From Deltaproteobacteria bacterium (GTDB lineage: Bacteria; Desulfobacterota; Syntrophia; Syntrophales; UBA8958): DNA of 51,003 nucleotides. A program made the position numbers and the translations under genes. How positions within the stretch are numbered: position 1 is the stretch's first letter; each line of letters starts with the position of its first letter. This document shows positions 17,480 through 26,352 of this stretch, piece by piece. The DNA is taken from NCBI GenBank assembly GCA_026388335.1, contig JAPLJZ010000001.1, forward strand, positions 1 through 51,003. The letters are read 5' to 3'. The notes beneath the pieces were generated by a model. The model did no database searches and was not told the origin of the DNA. It worked only from the letters and a program-made list of their open reading frames with translations.

Positions 17480-17578
17480 AAAATCCTTGCTTTTCCAAAA
17501 ATAGACTCGTAGGATTGTTCATCACCTTTTGTGGCCGGGCACCGATGCTTCATGCATCGTGGTCATGTCCATGAATGA

Positions 17579-17653
17579 TTGACAGGGGCGCCGCTAAGGC
17601 TGAGAAGATACCCTTTGAACCTGACCTGGGTAATGCCAGCGTAGGGAGTGGCA
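17579..17653 (+). promoter_or_regulatory. TPP riboswitch (Thi box)
   Basis: The classical THI element is seen: an ACAGGGGCGCC segment, then the invariant CTGAGAAGATACCC, ACCTGACCTGGGTAATGCCAG and CGTAGGGAGTGGC. It binds thiamine pyrophosphate. The terminator hairpin right after it indicates control by transcription attenuation of the thiN-thiD-thiC genes. Confidence 0.96.
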
Positions 17654-17675
17654 GAAAGATGATCAGTATTTTTCA

Positions 17676-17715
17676 GGGGCCATATCCCGGTGGGGTATGG
17701 CCCCTTTGAATTTTT
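17676..17715 (+). terminator. Riboswitch-controlled terminator
   Basis: A 13-bp stem (GGGGCCATATCCC pairing with GGGGTATGGCCCC, loop GGT) is followed by TTTGAATTTTT. It lies 22 bases after the aptamer and immediately before the first thiamine gene, fitting a TPP-promoted terminator. Confidence 0.88.
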
Positions 17716-17717
17716 GA

Positions 17718-18389
17718 ATGAAGATAGTGATAGGCGAAATGGCAAAAATAGTCGTTGTAATTATTGCGGGATCCGGCATCGAGGATATGAATTTCCTCCA
17801 GCGGCGAATCGAGGCGGCAGCCCCGGAGGCCATTCTGTGTGCCGACGGCGGGGCCCGTTATGCCCATGCCCTCGGTCTTGCCCCCGATCTGATCATCGGG
17901 GATATGGATTCTCTGGACGATGAGTTGTTGCGGGTTTTTGAAGAAAAGGGGGTCGCCGTTGCCCGCTATCCAGTCCGGAAGGACGAAACGGATACTCAGT
18001 TAGCCCTCATACAGGCGCTGGCGATGAATCCCGAAGAAATCCTGATTTTTGGGGCGATGGGAAAACGCCTGGATCATACCCTGGCCAATCTCGGGCTCCT
18101 GATGATGGGTCTGGAAAAGGACGTTCCCATAAAACTTCTCGATGAAGATTGTGAAGTATTTGTCATGGGGGGAGCTGCAACCGTCAGCGGGGAAAAGGGA
18201 CAGATGGTATCCATCTTTCCCTGGGGAGGGGAGGCCCGTGGTATTACCCTGGAAGGCTTCGAATATCCTCTGGAAGATGCGACCATGACCATGGCCCGTC
18301 CTTGCGGGATCAGCAACCTGTTGGTGGCGGAGGTGGGGCGGATCAAGGTCGATCTGGGATATTTACTCGTGATTCATTACCTAAAGTAG
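17718..18389 (+). CDS. thiN: Thiamine pyrophosphokinase
   Basis: It converts thiamine and ATP to thiamine pyrophosphate. The product (223 residues from the first ATG) has the family motifs CADGGARYAHALG, IIGDMDSL, VRKDETDTQLAL and FGAMGKRLDHTLANL, and a C-terminal GISNLL thiamine-binding segment. The first ATG directly follows the terminator and lacks a ribosome binding site; the ATG at 17739 with AGGCGA upstream may be the true start. It is the first gene under the TPP riboswitch, so the salvage enzyme is feedback controlled together with synthesis genes. Confidence 0.93.
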   Translation: MKIVIGEMAKIVVVIIAGSGIEDMNFLQRRIEAAAPEAILCADGGARYAHALGLAPDLIIGDMDSLDDELLRVFEEKGVAVARYPVRKDETDTQLALIQALAMNPEEILIFGAMGKRLDHTLANLGLLMMGLEKDVPIKLLDEDCEVFVMGGAATVSGEKGQMVSIFPWGGEARGITLEGFEYPLEDATMTMARPCGISNLLVAEVGRIKVDLGYLLVIHYLK

Positions 18390-18396
18390 CCCTGTT

Positions 18397-18417
18397 CCTC
18401 CCCCTTCAAGGGGGAGG
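18397..18417. repeat. GC-rich palindrome of the CCTCCCC family
   Basis: CCTCCCCCTT and AAGGGGGAGG are perfectly inverted around a single central C. The palindrome is followed by TTAGGAGGGGGATGGGGTTA. Related palindromes occur at 30979-30999 and 34236-34269. It sits between thiN and thiD, inside the operon. Confidence 0.7.
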
Positions 18418-18468
18418 TTAGGAGGGGGATGGGGTTATGCGTCGGGGCATAATCGAAAGGAATTTGTT

Positions 18469-19278
18469 TTGACCAATATAAAGAGAGTATTAACCATTGC
18501 CGGTTCCGATTCCGGCGGCGGCGCTGGAATCCAGGCGGATCTGAAGACTATCACCATCCTGGGCGGATTTGGCATGAGCGTGATCACGGCCCTGACGGCC
18601 CAGAATACCATTGGCGTCCATGCCATCCACGAGGTACCGCCGGCGTTTATCGCCGCGCAGTTTGACGCCGTGGCGACGGATATCGGCGTTGACGCCGCCA
18701 AGACGGGGATGCTCGCTTCTCCGGCGATCATGAAGATCGTTGTGGAAAAGATCAGGCAATATGACATAAAGATGCTTGTTGTCGACCCGGTCATGGTTGC
18801 CAAGGGAGGGGCGGCCCTCATGGATCCCGGAGCCCGTCAAGTATTGGTTAAGGAACTCTTGCCCCTGGCCCTTGTGGCAACACCGAACATCCCGGAGGCC
18901 GAGATTCTCACCGATGTGATCATTGCTTCGGTGTCCGACATGAAGGCGGCGGCTAAAATCATCTATGATCTGGGTGTCCCGAATGTGATTGTCAAAGGGG
19001 GTCACCTCCTCGGGGCTGCGGTAGATGTCCTGTATGACGGACGGGATTTTTATGAATTCCCTTTTGAACGGATCATGACGAAGGACACCCACGGGACGGG
19101 ATGTACCTTCTCCGCCGCCCTTGCTACGAGCCTTGCCAAAGGCATGACGGTGCAGGCAGCGGTTGTCGAAACGGAAGCTTACATGGCCGCTGCCATTCGT
19201 CATGCCCTGCGCCTCGGCGCCGGTCATGGTCCCACTAATCATCTGGCGTATCTTTATAAACAAGACAACGAAAAATAA
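18469..19278 (+). CDS. thiD: Hydroxymethylpyrimidine/phosphomethylpyrimidine kinase
   Basis: ThiD phosphorylates HMP twice to give HMP pyrophosphate for thiamine synthesis. The 269 residues start with ribokinase-fold motifs VLTIAGSDSGGGAGIQADLK and TALTAQNT, have VVDPVMVAKGG, and end with the anion hole and catalytic Asp region KDTHGTGCTFSAALA. The start is TTG at 18469 with AAAGGAA six to seven bases upstream. It is the second gene under the TPP riboswitch. The thiamine phosphate synthase (thiE) is not in the window. Confidence 0.95.
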   Translation: MTNIKRVLTIAGSDSGGGAGIQADLKTITILGGFGMSVITALTAQNTIGVHAIHEVPPAFIAAQFDAVATDIGVDAAKTGMLASPAIMKIVVEKIRQYDIKMLVVDPVMVAKGGAALMDPGARQVLVKELLPLALVATPNIPEAEILTDVIIASVSDMKAAAKIIYDLGVPNVIVKGGHLLGAAVDVLYDGRDFYEFPFERIMTKDTHGTGCTFSAALATSLAKGMTVQAAVVETEAYMAAAIRHALRLGAGHGPTNHLAYLYKQDNEK

Positions 19279-19337
19279 CTTTGTACCCGGCGGGGAATGG
19301 TTTTCAAAACGAAGGATAATGAAGAGGTAAAGGAAAT

Positions 19338-20621
19338 ATGATGACTCAGATAGAACAAGCGCGACAAGGCGTTATCACCGAGGAAATGAAGATCTGCGCG
19401 GGGCAGGAGGGGCGCGACCCCGAATTTATCCGCGCCGGGGTGGCGGACGGAACCATCGTTGTCATCCGTAATAACGGGCACGGAAAGATCCCACCTATCG
19501 CCATCGGCAAGGGCCTGCGGACCAAGATCAACGCCAATATCGGGACTTCCAAAGACCGGGTGGATGTGCAGGCAGAGCTGGAAAAGGTGCGGGTCTGCGT
19601 CGCCGCCGGGGCGGACACGATCATGGATCTCTCCACGGGAGGCGATATCCGGGCTATCCGTCAGGCCATCGTTGCGGCGTCGCCCCTGATAATTGGCACC
19701 GTCCCCATTTATCAGGCAGCAGTGCGCTTGCTCGCTCAGGGCAAGGCCATTGTGGAGATGACCGCCGATGACATGTTTCAGGTAATCGAGGAAAACGGCC
19801 AGGATGGCGTGGATTTCATCACCGTCCACTGCGGGGTGACCCGGCGCAGCGTCGCCGCCATTGAGGCGCAGGGCCGTCTGCTGGGGATCGTCAGCCGGGG
19901 AGGTTCCTTTACCGCCCACTGGATGGCCTGCAATGACAAGGAGAATCCCCTGTATGAACAATACGACCGCCTGCTGGAGATTGCCCGGAAATACGAGATG
20001 GTTCTGAGCCTGGGAGACGGCCTGCGGCCGGGGTGCCTTGCCGACGCCACGGACCGGGGGCAGCTCCAGGAACTGATCCTCCTGGGAGAACTGGCAAAAA
20101 GGGCAAAGGACCGGGGCGTCCAGGTAATGATCGAAGGGCCGGGACATGTGCCCCTCAAAGATATTGAAAGCAACATCCTGCTGCAGAAAAGAATCTGCGA
20201 AGGGGCCCCTTTCTACGTCCTCGGGCCTCTACCGACGGACATTGCGCCGGGGTACGATCATCTCACTTCCGCCATCGGCGGCGCCATTGCGGGGGCGGCG
20301 GGGGCGGATTATCTCTGCTATGTCACCCCCGCCGAGCATCTCCGCCTGCCGACGCTGGCGGATGTCCGGGAAGGGGTCATTGCCTCCAAAATCGCGGCCC
20401 ATATCGCCGATTTAGCCAAGGGACTGCCGGGGGCGATGGACAAGGACCGACGCATGGCGACGTACCGGAAGGAATTCAATTGGCAGGGGCAGGTGGATGT
20501 GTCCATCGATCCGGAACGAGTGACGGCGCTTCTCGAAAAGAGCGCCAGCGCCAATGAAGAAGGCTGCACCATGTGCGGCGACTTGTGCGCCATTAAAATC
20601 GGCAAGATGAAAAATTCATGA
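19338..20621 (+). CDS. thiC: Phosphomethylpyrimidine synthase ThiC
   Basis: ThiC is a radical SAM-type enzyme that rearranges aminoimidazole ribotide into HMP phosphate. The 427 residues correspond to the short ThiC form, which lacks the N-terminal extension of enteric ThiC. Seen motifs are NANIGTS, DTIMDLSTGGD, SRGGSF and EGPGHVP. The 4Fe-4S cysteines near the C-terminus are C410-x2-C413-x3-C417 (GCTMCGDLCAIK). The third spacing is one residue shorter than the CX4C of E. coli, which I believe is normal for short ThiC. Ribosome binding site AAAGGAAA precedes the ATG. It is third in the riboswitch-controlled operon. Confidence 0.97.
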   Translation: MMTQIEQARQGVITEEMKICAGQEGRDPEFIRAGVADGTIVVIRNNGHGKIPPIAIGKGLRTKINANIGTSKDRVDVQAELEKVRVCVAAGADTIMDLSTGGDIRAIRQAIVAASPLIIGTVPIYQAAVRLLAQGKAIVEMTADDMFQVIEENGQDGVDFITVHCGVTRRSVAAIEAQGRLLGIVSRGGSFTAHWMACNDKENPLYEQYDRLLEIARKYEMVLSLGDGLRPGCLADATDRGQLQELILLGELAKRAKDRGVQVMIEGPGHVPLKDIESNILLQKRICEGAPFYVLGPLPTDIAPGYDHLTSAIGGAIAGAAGADYLCYVTPAEHLRLPTLADVREGVIASKIAAHIADLAKGLPGAMDKDRRMATYRKEFNWQGQVDVSIDPERVTALLEKSASANEEGCTMCGDLCAIKIGKMKNS

Positions 20622-20657
20622 CGGATAGCCGTCACAGATGAATAAATGGAGGACTAA

Positions 20658-20855
20658 ATGATTCAGGCTACGTGGGCGTTCATCGTTGTCTCGGTAATTT
20701 TCTTGGCTATTTTCTTTCTCCGGCCTCCCTGGACGGTGGAAAATGTCATTATGGGTGGGATACCCTTGGTGTTTGTCCTCTTCTTCGGATACCGGTTCTG
20801 GAGAGCGAGAAAGGAAAACCCGCAGGCCTTGTCTGATGATCACGATGACTACTGA
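20658..20855 (+). CDS. Small two-segment membrane protein
   Basis: The 65 residues have two hydrophobic segments (about 6-20 and 31-45) joined by a short PPWTVENV loop, and a charged C-tail ending in DDHDDY. TGGAGG precedes the ATG. It lies between thiC and cca on the same strand with short gaps (36 and 35 bases). A transport role in the thiamine operon is conceivable but unsupported; no family is recognised. Confidence 0.7.
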   Translation: MIQATWAFIVVSVIFLAIFFLRPPWTVENVIMGGIPLVFVLFFGYRFWRARKENPQALSDDHDDY

Positions 20856-20890
20856 TATATTTATAGGAAAACGGCAAGGGGCAATGCGCG

Positions 20891-22270
20891 ATGACGGCGG
20901 CGATACCTGATAGCTTAACCGGGATGGGTCAAGGCGCCCTCCGCATTGTGCGCACCCTGCGCAACGCGGGCCATGAGGCGTTTTTTGTCGGCGGCTGTGT
21001 TCGGGATCTCTTCCGGGGTGAGGCCCCCGAGGATTACGATATCGTAACCTCTGCCCGTCCGGATGCGGTCCAGGCCCTTTTTCCCCGGACCTATCCCGTG
21101 GGGGTCAGTTTCGGCGTGATCCTCGTCAACGAGGGCGACCATGCCCATGAGGTCGCCACCTACCGGAAAGAGGCGGAATATGAGGATGGCCGGCATCCCT
21201 CTCAGGTTTCCTTTGCCACGGCAAAAGAGGATGTTTACCGCCGTGACTTTACCATCAACGGTCTCCTCATGGATCCCGAAACGGGGGAGATCGTCGATTA
21301 TGTGGGCGGTGTTGCGGATATAGAAAGACGGGTGATCAGGACTATCGGCAATCCGGAAGAGCGATTTGCCGAAGATCATCTGCGAATGCTCCGGGCCGTC
21401 CGTTTTGCCGCCAATCTCGGTTTTCTCATCGACACGGAAACCTTAGGGGCGATCAAACGGCATTCGGCGGACATTGCCCGGGTCAGCGCCGAACGGGTCC
21501 GGGAGGAAATGACCAGGATTCTCACCGGCCCCGGTCCCCGCCAAGGCCTGGAATGGTTGCAGGCCACAGGACTATTATCGCAGCTCCTTCCCGAAATCGA
21601 GGCCATGCGGGGGGTTAGCCAGCCGCCCCAGTTTCATCCCGAGGGAGACGTCTGGGAGCATACCCTGAGCATACTCGCCCTGCTGCCCCAGGAAAGACGA
21701 CCTGACACGGAGGCCAATGGCCGGTTAGCCTGGGCGGCCCTCCTCCATGATGTAGGCAAGCCGGCAACACGGACGGAGAGCGAGACGGGGGTTCATTTCT
21801 ATGGACACGTGAAAAAAGGGGCAGAGATCGCCGCCGCCATCATGAGGCGTCTGAAGTTTTCCAAGGCGGATCAGGACGTCGTCCTGGCCCTCCTCGAGAA
21901 CCACATGCGCTTCATGCATGTTCAGGATATGCGGCCCAACACGGTGAAGAAGTTCCTGAGAATGCCGGATTTCGACCTCCATCTGGCCCTCCACCGCCTC
22001 GATTGCCTGGGGAGCCACGGTCATCTCGACAATGACGTCTTCTGCCGGGGAAAGCTCAAAGAACTGACGACGGAAGACCTGCATCCTCCCCGTCTTCTGA
22101 CGGGCCACGATCTGCAGGCCCTTGGTTTCCAGCCTGGCCCGCTGTTCCGGGAGATTTTGAGCACGATTGAAGACGCCCAACTCAACGGCGAAATTGCCAC
22201 CGCCAAGGAAGCACGGCAGCTTGTTATTTCGCGGTTTTTATCAGGGTCTGCCGCAGACGGTCATGAATAA
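20891..22270 (+). CDS. cca: CCA tRNA nucleotidyltransferase with HD domain
   Basis: It adds or repairs the 3' CCA end of tRNAs, or acts as one half of a split CC/A-adding pair. The 459-residue class II enzyme begins with the nucleotidyltransferase head FFVGGCVRDL and the catalytic EDYDIVTSARPDAV (two Asp), then YRRDFTINGLLMDP and the tRNA-binding RFAEDHLRMLRAVRFAANL. A C-terminal HD phosphohydrolase domain is marked by ALLHDVGKP and LLENHM. Its 3' end overlaps the convergent lipoprotein gene by 47 bases. Confidence 0.93.
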   Translation: MTAAIPDSLTGMGQGALRIVRTLRNAGHEAFFVGGCVRDLFRGEAPEDYDIVTSARPDAVQALFPRTYPVGVSFGVILVNEGDHAHEVATYRKEAEYEDGRHPSQVSFATAKEDVYRRDFTINGLLMDPETGEIVDYVGGVADIERRVIRTIGNPEERFAEDHLRMLRAVRFAANLGFLIDTETLGAIKRHSADIARVSAERVREEMTRILTGPGPRQGLEWLQATGLLSQLLPEIEAMRGVSQPPQFHPEGDVWEHTLSILALLPQERRPDTEANGRLAWAALLHDVGKPATRTESETGVHFYGHVKKGAEIAAAIMRRLKFSKADQDVVLALLENHMRFMHVQDMRPNTVKKFLRMPDFDLHLALHRLDCLGSHGHLDNDVFCRGKLKELTTEDLHPPRLLTGHDLQALGFQPGPLFREILSTIEDAQLNGEIATAKEARQLVISRFLSGSAADGHE

Positions 22271-22631
22271 GCTGAGAGGCGATATTGCTTCCCCCCATGC
22301 CGACCAGAATTGACACGTCGGTCTTGCTTTGTTCCTTGAACTCCACCTCAAAGGTAACCTTTTCACCCTGGAGCGTGGCAATTATGCTCGCTTTGCCGAT
22401 CTTGACATGCTTTTCGTTGGTTACGGCCTTCATGTCCTTGAGGGTGTCGTCGATTCCCTGACAGACCGCATCAAAAGGATAAGGGTACGAGCCAACCATA
22501 TAACCGCTGGAACGAACAAATTGCCCGTCCTGCACGCCCATGGATTTTCCTCCGACAACGACGCCGCCTTCACAGCCCGCCAGAAGCCCGATGATGAAAA
22601 TCAAGGTGATGATAAAAGAATACTTCTTCAT
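22224..22631 (-). CDS. Putative lipoprotein
   Basis: The 135-residue product starts with a type II signal peptide, MKKYSFIITLIFIIGLLAGC, with the lipobox LLAG-C. The mature region is about 115 residues and resembles the DUF3568-type deltaproteobacterial lipoproteins in pattern (DAVCQGIDDTLKDM, then IIATLQGEKVTFEVEFKEQ), but the match is by eye. The start at 22631 has the site TAAGGAGGAA upstream; an in-frame ATG at 22679 lacks one. The last 47 bases overlap cca antiparallel. Confidence 0.8.
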   Translation of the reverse strand: MKKYSFIITLIFIIGLLAGCEGGVVVGGKSMGVQDGQFVRSSGYMVGSYPYPFDAVCQGIDDTLKDMKAVTNEKHVKIGKASIIATLQGEKVTFEVEFKEQSKTDVSILVGMGGSNIASQLIHDRLRQTLIKTAK

Positions 22632-22682
22632 TTTGCTTTCCTCCTTAAAGATAAAAGTACATCTGGTCCACCCATGCAAAAA

Positions 22683-23558
22683 TCATTTCCCATCCGTTAT
22701 CCTCTGTTCCCTCAGCGGAAATACGCCATGTACTGAAAAAGCTGGTAAAATGCCGACAGGGCAGCCCAGATCAGCACTCCGGCGGTTCCGAAGATGCAGA
22801 ATGCGGTGAAATGACGTTTCCTTGTGCCGATCCTCATAACCGAGGATGAATGCCGATGCAACCCCCACAACCAGGCCGCCTCCGTGAGCCCAGTTGTTGA
22901 TGCCGGGAATGAGGAGCCCGAAGAGGACGAGGCCGACGACCCAGCCCATGGCCTGACGGTACATCGCATCCCCATAAAAACCGCCCCGGCTCTTGGCGAA
23001 GTAGAGAATGGCCCCGATGAGGCCGCAGATGCTTGCCGAGGCGCCGATGGTGAAGGGAATCCCGGCCAGATAGGACAGGAAAAAGCCGGCGATTCCCGTC
23101 ACGGTATAGATGACGGCGAAACGATGAACGCCGAACTCGGCAACGACAAAGGGCCCCAATTGATTGAGGGCCATCATGTTGAAGAAGATGTGGAGAAGGC
23201 CGCCATGTAGAAAGGAGGCGGTGATCAGGGTCCACCAGCGATGAAACTGGGTAATCGGCAGAGTTCCCGTGGCCCCCATGAGGAACAGGCTGCTTTCCGA
23301 GGGGGAAAAGAGCATGAGCGGGTTCATGGTGATGCCCATTCCGGCGGGATTAATGAGGATGGACAGGAGATAGAAGGCGGCATTGGTGTAGATGATCAGC
23401 CGGACGAGATCGAGATTACCGCCTGTCCAGCGGCTCAGGAAAGACATGCGCCAGCGCGACCCCGGGTTGGCGATGCCGCAATAGGGGCACGCCGGTTCAT
23501 CGAGACTGATCAGTTTGCGGCAATTGGGACAAAGGCCGGAGGTTCTTGGGGAAGCCAT
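22683..23558 (-). CDS. Rhomboid family intramembrane serine protease with zinc-ribbon N-terminus
   Basis: Rhomboids cut membrane proteins inside the bilayer. From the ATG at 23558 (AAGGTG upstream) the protein has 291 residues. A cytoplasmic zinc ribbon comes first (C10-x2-C13, C24-x2-C27), then about six or seven transmembrane segments. The HGG...HxxxN element around 118-127, the nucleophile S174 in IGASASICGLIGA and the catalytic H225 in NWAHGGG are all present, so it should be active. It starts one base after the TraB stop, so the two genes are translationally linked. Substrates are unknown. Confidence 0.92.
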   Translation of the reverse strand: MASPRTSGLCPNCRKLISLDEPACPYCGIANPGSRWRMSFLSRWTGGNLDLVRLIIYTNAAFYLLSILINPAGMGITMNPLMLFSPSESSLFLMGATGTLPITQFHRWWTLITASFLHGGLLHIFFNMMALNQLGPFVVAEFGVHRFAVIYTVTGIAGFFLSYLAGIPFTIGASASICGLIGAILYFAKSRGGFYGDAMYRQAMGWVVGLVLFGLLIPGINNWAHGGGLVVGVASAFILGYEDRHKETSFHRILHLRNRRSADLGCPVGILPAFSVHGVFPLREQRITDGK

Positions 23559-23559
23559 G

Positions 23560-24729
23560 TTACACCTTGGCAAAAAAGTATTTCATGACCACGGGAATGG
23601 CCACCAGCGTGCCGACGGAGGTGGTCAGATTCACAAACGCCACCAGGAGCAATAACCTGGTAATCTTGTTGCGAAAAAATCCCCGTACTGAACTGATGTC
23701 ATCCTTCAGGGCCAGGAAATCCCGGACCTGGGGTTTCCGCAAAGTCGCCTCGACAAGACCGGCGATCCAGCCCGTAGCAATCAGGGGATGGATGGTGGCA
23801 ATAGGGGCGGACAGGGCGGAGGCGAGAATCGTCAAGGGATGGGCCAGCATGATCAGGGCGCCGACGCCGGCGCAGGCCGCGGTGATGGCCGACCACATGA
23901 TGATCATGTCCACGCTTGTCTTGCCGCCGGAGTAAAAGAAACCGGCAATGAACATCAAGACGATAACGGCGGAAAATCCCCAGCCGGCGTATCGCGTCCA
24001 GAGGCCCGGCGGCGGGATCTGGTTGATGGCATCCATGTCCACAAAATGGCCGATGTGCGTTTTGATGCCAGGTATATGTCCGGCGCCGATGATAGCGACT
24101 ATCTTCTTCCCGTCGGCGTGGCTGATGGTATGGGACAGATACTCGTCCCGCTCGTCGATGAGGGTCGTCTTCAGGGACGGCAATTTTTCCCCGAAGGTCT
24201 GAAGGGCCACTTCGAGAACGTCCTGCTGCTTGAGCTTCTCTATTTCTTCTTCCGTGATGTCTTCGGTGTAGAAAAGGGAGACGATCATCTCGGGGAGGAC
24301 CCGGATCTTTGTCCAGAAACCCATCTTCCGCCAGGCCCGCAGGAGGGTGACCCGGATTTCCCGGTCCGCGAGGACGACTTCGGCCCCCACTTCCTCCGCC
24401 TTGGCGACGGCCCTGATCATCTCTTCACCGGGAGTAATCCCGAACTTCTCGGCAATCTTCTTCTGGAAAGAGGCCAAAAGCAACTGAAACAGCAGGACCG
24501 AGGTCCGCTTTTCCCTGATCACCTTGACAATATTCATTTCCTGCCATTTATCACGCTGCTTGATGGCCTCATAGCGGGATTTGCAGAGTTCTACGCAGAC
24601 GGCGTCGGGACGTTCTGCGGCGATAACCGCCTCGGCCAATTCGGCGCTCTCCCGGGAAACATGAGCGACGCCGACGAGAATCAATTCTTTGCCTTCATAA
24701 GTCAGGCGGTGTATATTGGGATTGTCCAA
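23560..24729 (-). CDS. TraB/PrgY family membrane protein
   Basis: TraB/PrgY proteins are known from pheromone shutdown in Enterococcus and relate to the Tiki/EreA-like fold. The 389 residues have an N-terminal soluble domain with VGVAHVSRESA, AVCVELCKSRYEA, GAEVVLADREIRVT and IIGAGHIPGI, matching the conserved GxxH/ExR/GAGH pattern. Several transmembrane segments follow (about residues 245-389). It is coupled to the downstream rhomboid gene. The function in this organism is unknown; a membrane proteolysis or inhibitor role is an inference from the fold. Confidence 0.88.
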   Translation of the reverse strand: MDNPNIHRLTYEGKELILVGVAHVSRESAELAEAVIAAERPDAVCVELCKSRYEAIKQRDKWQEMNIVKVIREKRTSVLLFQLLLASFQKKIAEKFGITPGEEMIRAVAKAEEVGAEVVLADREIRVTLLRAWRKMGFWTKIRVLPEMIVSLFYTEDITEEEIEKLKQQDVLEVALQTFGEKLPSLKTTLIDERDEYLSHTISHADGKKIVAIIGAGHIPGIKTHIGHFVDMDAINQIPPPGLWTRYAGWGFSAVIVLMFIAGFFYSGGKTSVDMIIMWSAITAACAGVGALIMLAHPLTILASALSAPIATIHPLIATGWIAGLVEATLRKPQVRDFLALKDDISSVRGFFRNKITRLLLLVAFVNLTTSVGTLVAIPVVMKYFFAKV

Positions 24730-24847
24730 AGTATTGTACTCCGATAACTATTGACTTGATGGCGGGTCATTAGCAGCAATCGGAAGGATTGTAAAGTGAA
24801 ACAAAAAATAGGGGCTGGCGTCCTTTTTTTGCCAAGGATGATTCGTT

Positions 24848-26215
24848 ATGAATATCACACAGAAAGTTTCCCTCCTCAGGGAGGGGATGATAATACCTGT
24901 TGTCATTGAGAATATCGCCTTCGGCGGCGAAGGCGTCGGCCGTTATCAAAATCAGGTTGTCTTTGTCCCCTATACCGCCCCGGAGGATGAGGTATTGGTG
25001 AAGGTCACTGAGGTTAAGAAACGGCATGCCCACGGAATCATACACGAACTTGCCAAGCCTTCCCCGCTGCGGATTGCCCCCCGGTGCTCCCATTTCACCC
25101 AATGCGGAGGCTGCGATTATCAGCACCTATCCTATCCGGAGCAATTAAGGATCAAAAAGGCGCAGGCAGTGGAAACTTTCCGGCGTATCGGCGGCTTTCC
25201 CGACCCGCCGGTAGCGGACGTGATCCCCTCACCCCGTCCTTTTATCTACCGGGGGAAGGCGGATTTCTGGATCGGGAAACGGGACGGGCAGGATGGCGTG
25301 GCCGGTTTTCTCCGCTCGAAAAGCCGGGACATTGTTGATGTAGGGCGCTGTGAAATTATTGCCGAATCTCTTAATCAGGCCCTTCAGGGGCTTCATAAGC
25401 AAGGCGGGGAATCCCCTGTCATCGTCAGCAGGCGGCAGGTTACGGCCTGGTCCTGGGGGAGGGAGATCGGGGCGGATGTCCCGGCTGCGGCTCTGAATGA
25501 TCCCGTGTTGGAAGAGGCGCTTCGCAGTCGGTCGTTGCCCCCGGACCTTTCCCATTCTGCCGCCGGTGGCAGTAATTTTATTGACCTTCTGGGCCTCTGG
25601 CCCATCCATACCGCCGGCGACCTTGTCTTCTGCGGCGAGAATATCCCCCGGATCGTCAAGGGCAGGACATTTCTTGTTCCGGCCTACGGGTTTTTTCAGG
25701 CCAATCTCTTTCTGGTAGAGCAGTTGGTGGATGCCGTCGTCGCGATGTGCGCCCTGACGGGCCGGGAGTCGGTCCTCGACGCCTACTGCGGATCGGGATT
25801 ATTCTCCATGTTCTTAGCCCCTGCCACCCGCCAAGTCTTCGGCATCGAGCTATGGGGAAAAGCAATAACCTGCGCCCGGGAAAACTTAGAGCGGGCGGGT
25901 CATGACAACGCCGACTTCATTATCGGTGATGCGGGGGAAGTTATGCAGAACCAGTTTGTTGCCAGGCAGCAATTTCTTGATGTCCTGGTCCTCGACCCAC
26001 CCCGTACAGGTTGTCCCGGCAAAGTCCTCTCATCTGTCAATAGGCTGAGACCCAAACGGATTGTCTATATTTCCTGCAATCCCGCCACCCAGGCCCGGGA
26101 TTGCCGCTTCTTTGCCAATCATGGCTACACGCTGCAAAGCCTGCAGCCCTTCGACATGTTCCCTCAGACCAGTCATATAGAGGTTGTCGCCCTCCTCCTG
26201 TTACAAGAAAAATGA
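24848..26215 (+). CDS. Class I SAM-dependent RNA (uracil-5-) methyltransferase, RlmD/RumA family
   Basis: It methylates uracil C5 in 23S rRNA or tRNA. The 455 residues begin with a TRAM domain (about 14-70, IENIAFGGEGVGRYQNQVVFV). A cysteine cluster follows (CSHFTQCGGCDYQHL) that, with a later Cys, would hold a 4Fe-4S centre. The SAM motif is VLDAYCGSGLFS, and the catalytic pieces are VLDPPRTGC and YISCNPATQARD with the nucleophilic Cys. The exact site modified (U1939, U747 or tRNA U54) cannot be told. An ATG without a strong ribosome binding site is used. Confidence 0.9.
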   Translation: MNITQKVSLLREGMIIPVVIENIAFGGEGVGRYQNQVVFVPYTAPEDEVLVKVTEVKKRHAHGIIHELAKPSPLRIAPRCSHFTQCGGCDYQHLSYPEQLRIKKAQAVETFRRIGGFPDPPVADVIPSPRPFIYRGKADFWIGKRDGQDGVAGFLRSKSRDIVDVGRCEIIAESLNQALQGLHKQGGESPVIVSRRQVTAWSWGREIGADVPAAALNDPVLEEALRSRSLPPDLSHSAAGGSNFIDLLGLWPIHTAGDLVFCGENIPRIVKGRTFLVPAYGFFQANLFLVEQLVDAVVAMCALTGRESVLDAYCGSGLFSMFLAPATRQVFGIELWGKAITCARENLERAGHDNADFIIGDAGEVMQNQFVARQQFLDVLVLDPPRTGCPGKVLSSVNRLRPKRIVYISCNPATQARDCRFFANHGYTLQSLQPFDMFPQTSHIEVVALLLLQEK

Positions 26216-26352
26216 TTGGTAAAACCACAAAACCGATGTTATCTACTCAACAGATGCACATCGCCAGAATTACCGAAAAAAGGGCATCGCCATTAAAATC
26301 GGCCGATGAGGGTTTTCTCTGTTCCTTTGCAAACTTGTAAACATTTGTGACC

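Noticed and set aside
19254-20147. Minus-strand frame of 297 codons opposite thiC
   Set aside because: It is a shadow of the well-conserved ThiC frame in GC-rich DNA.
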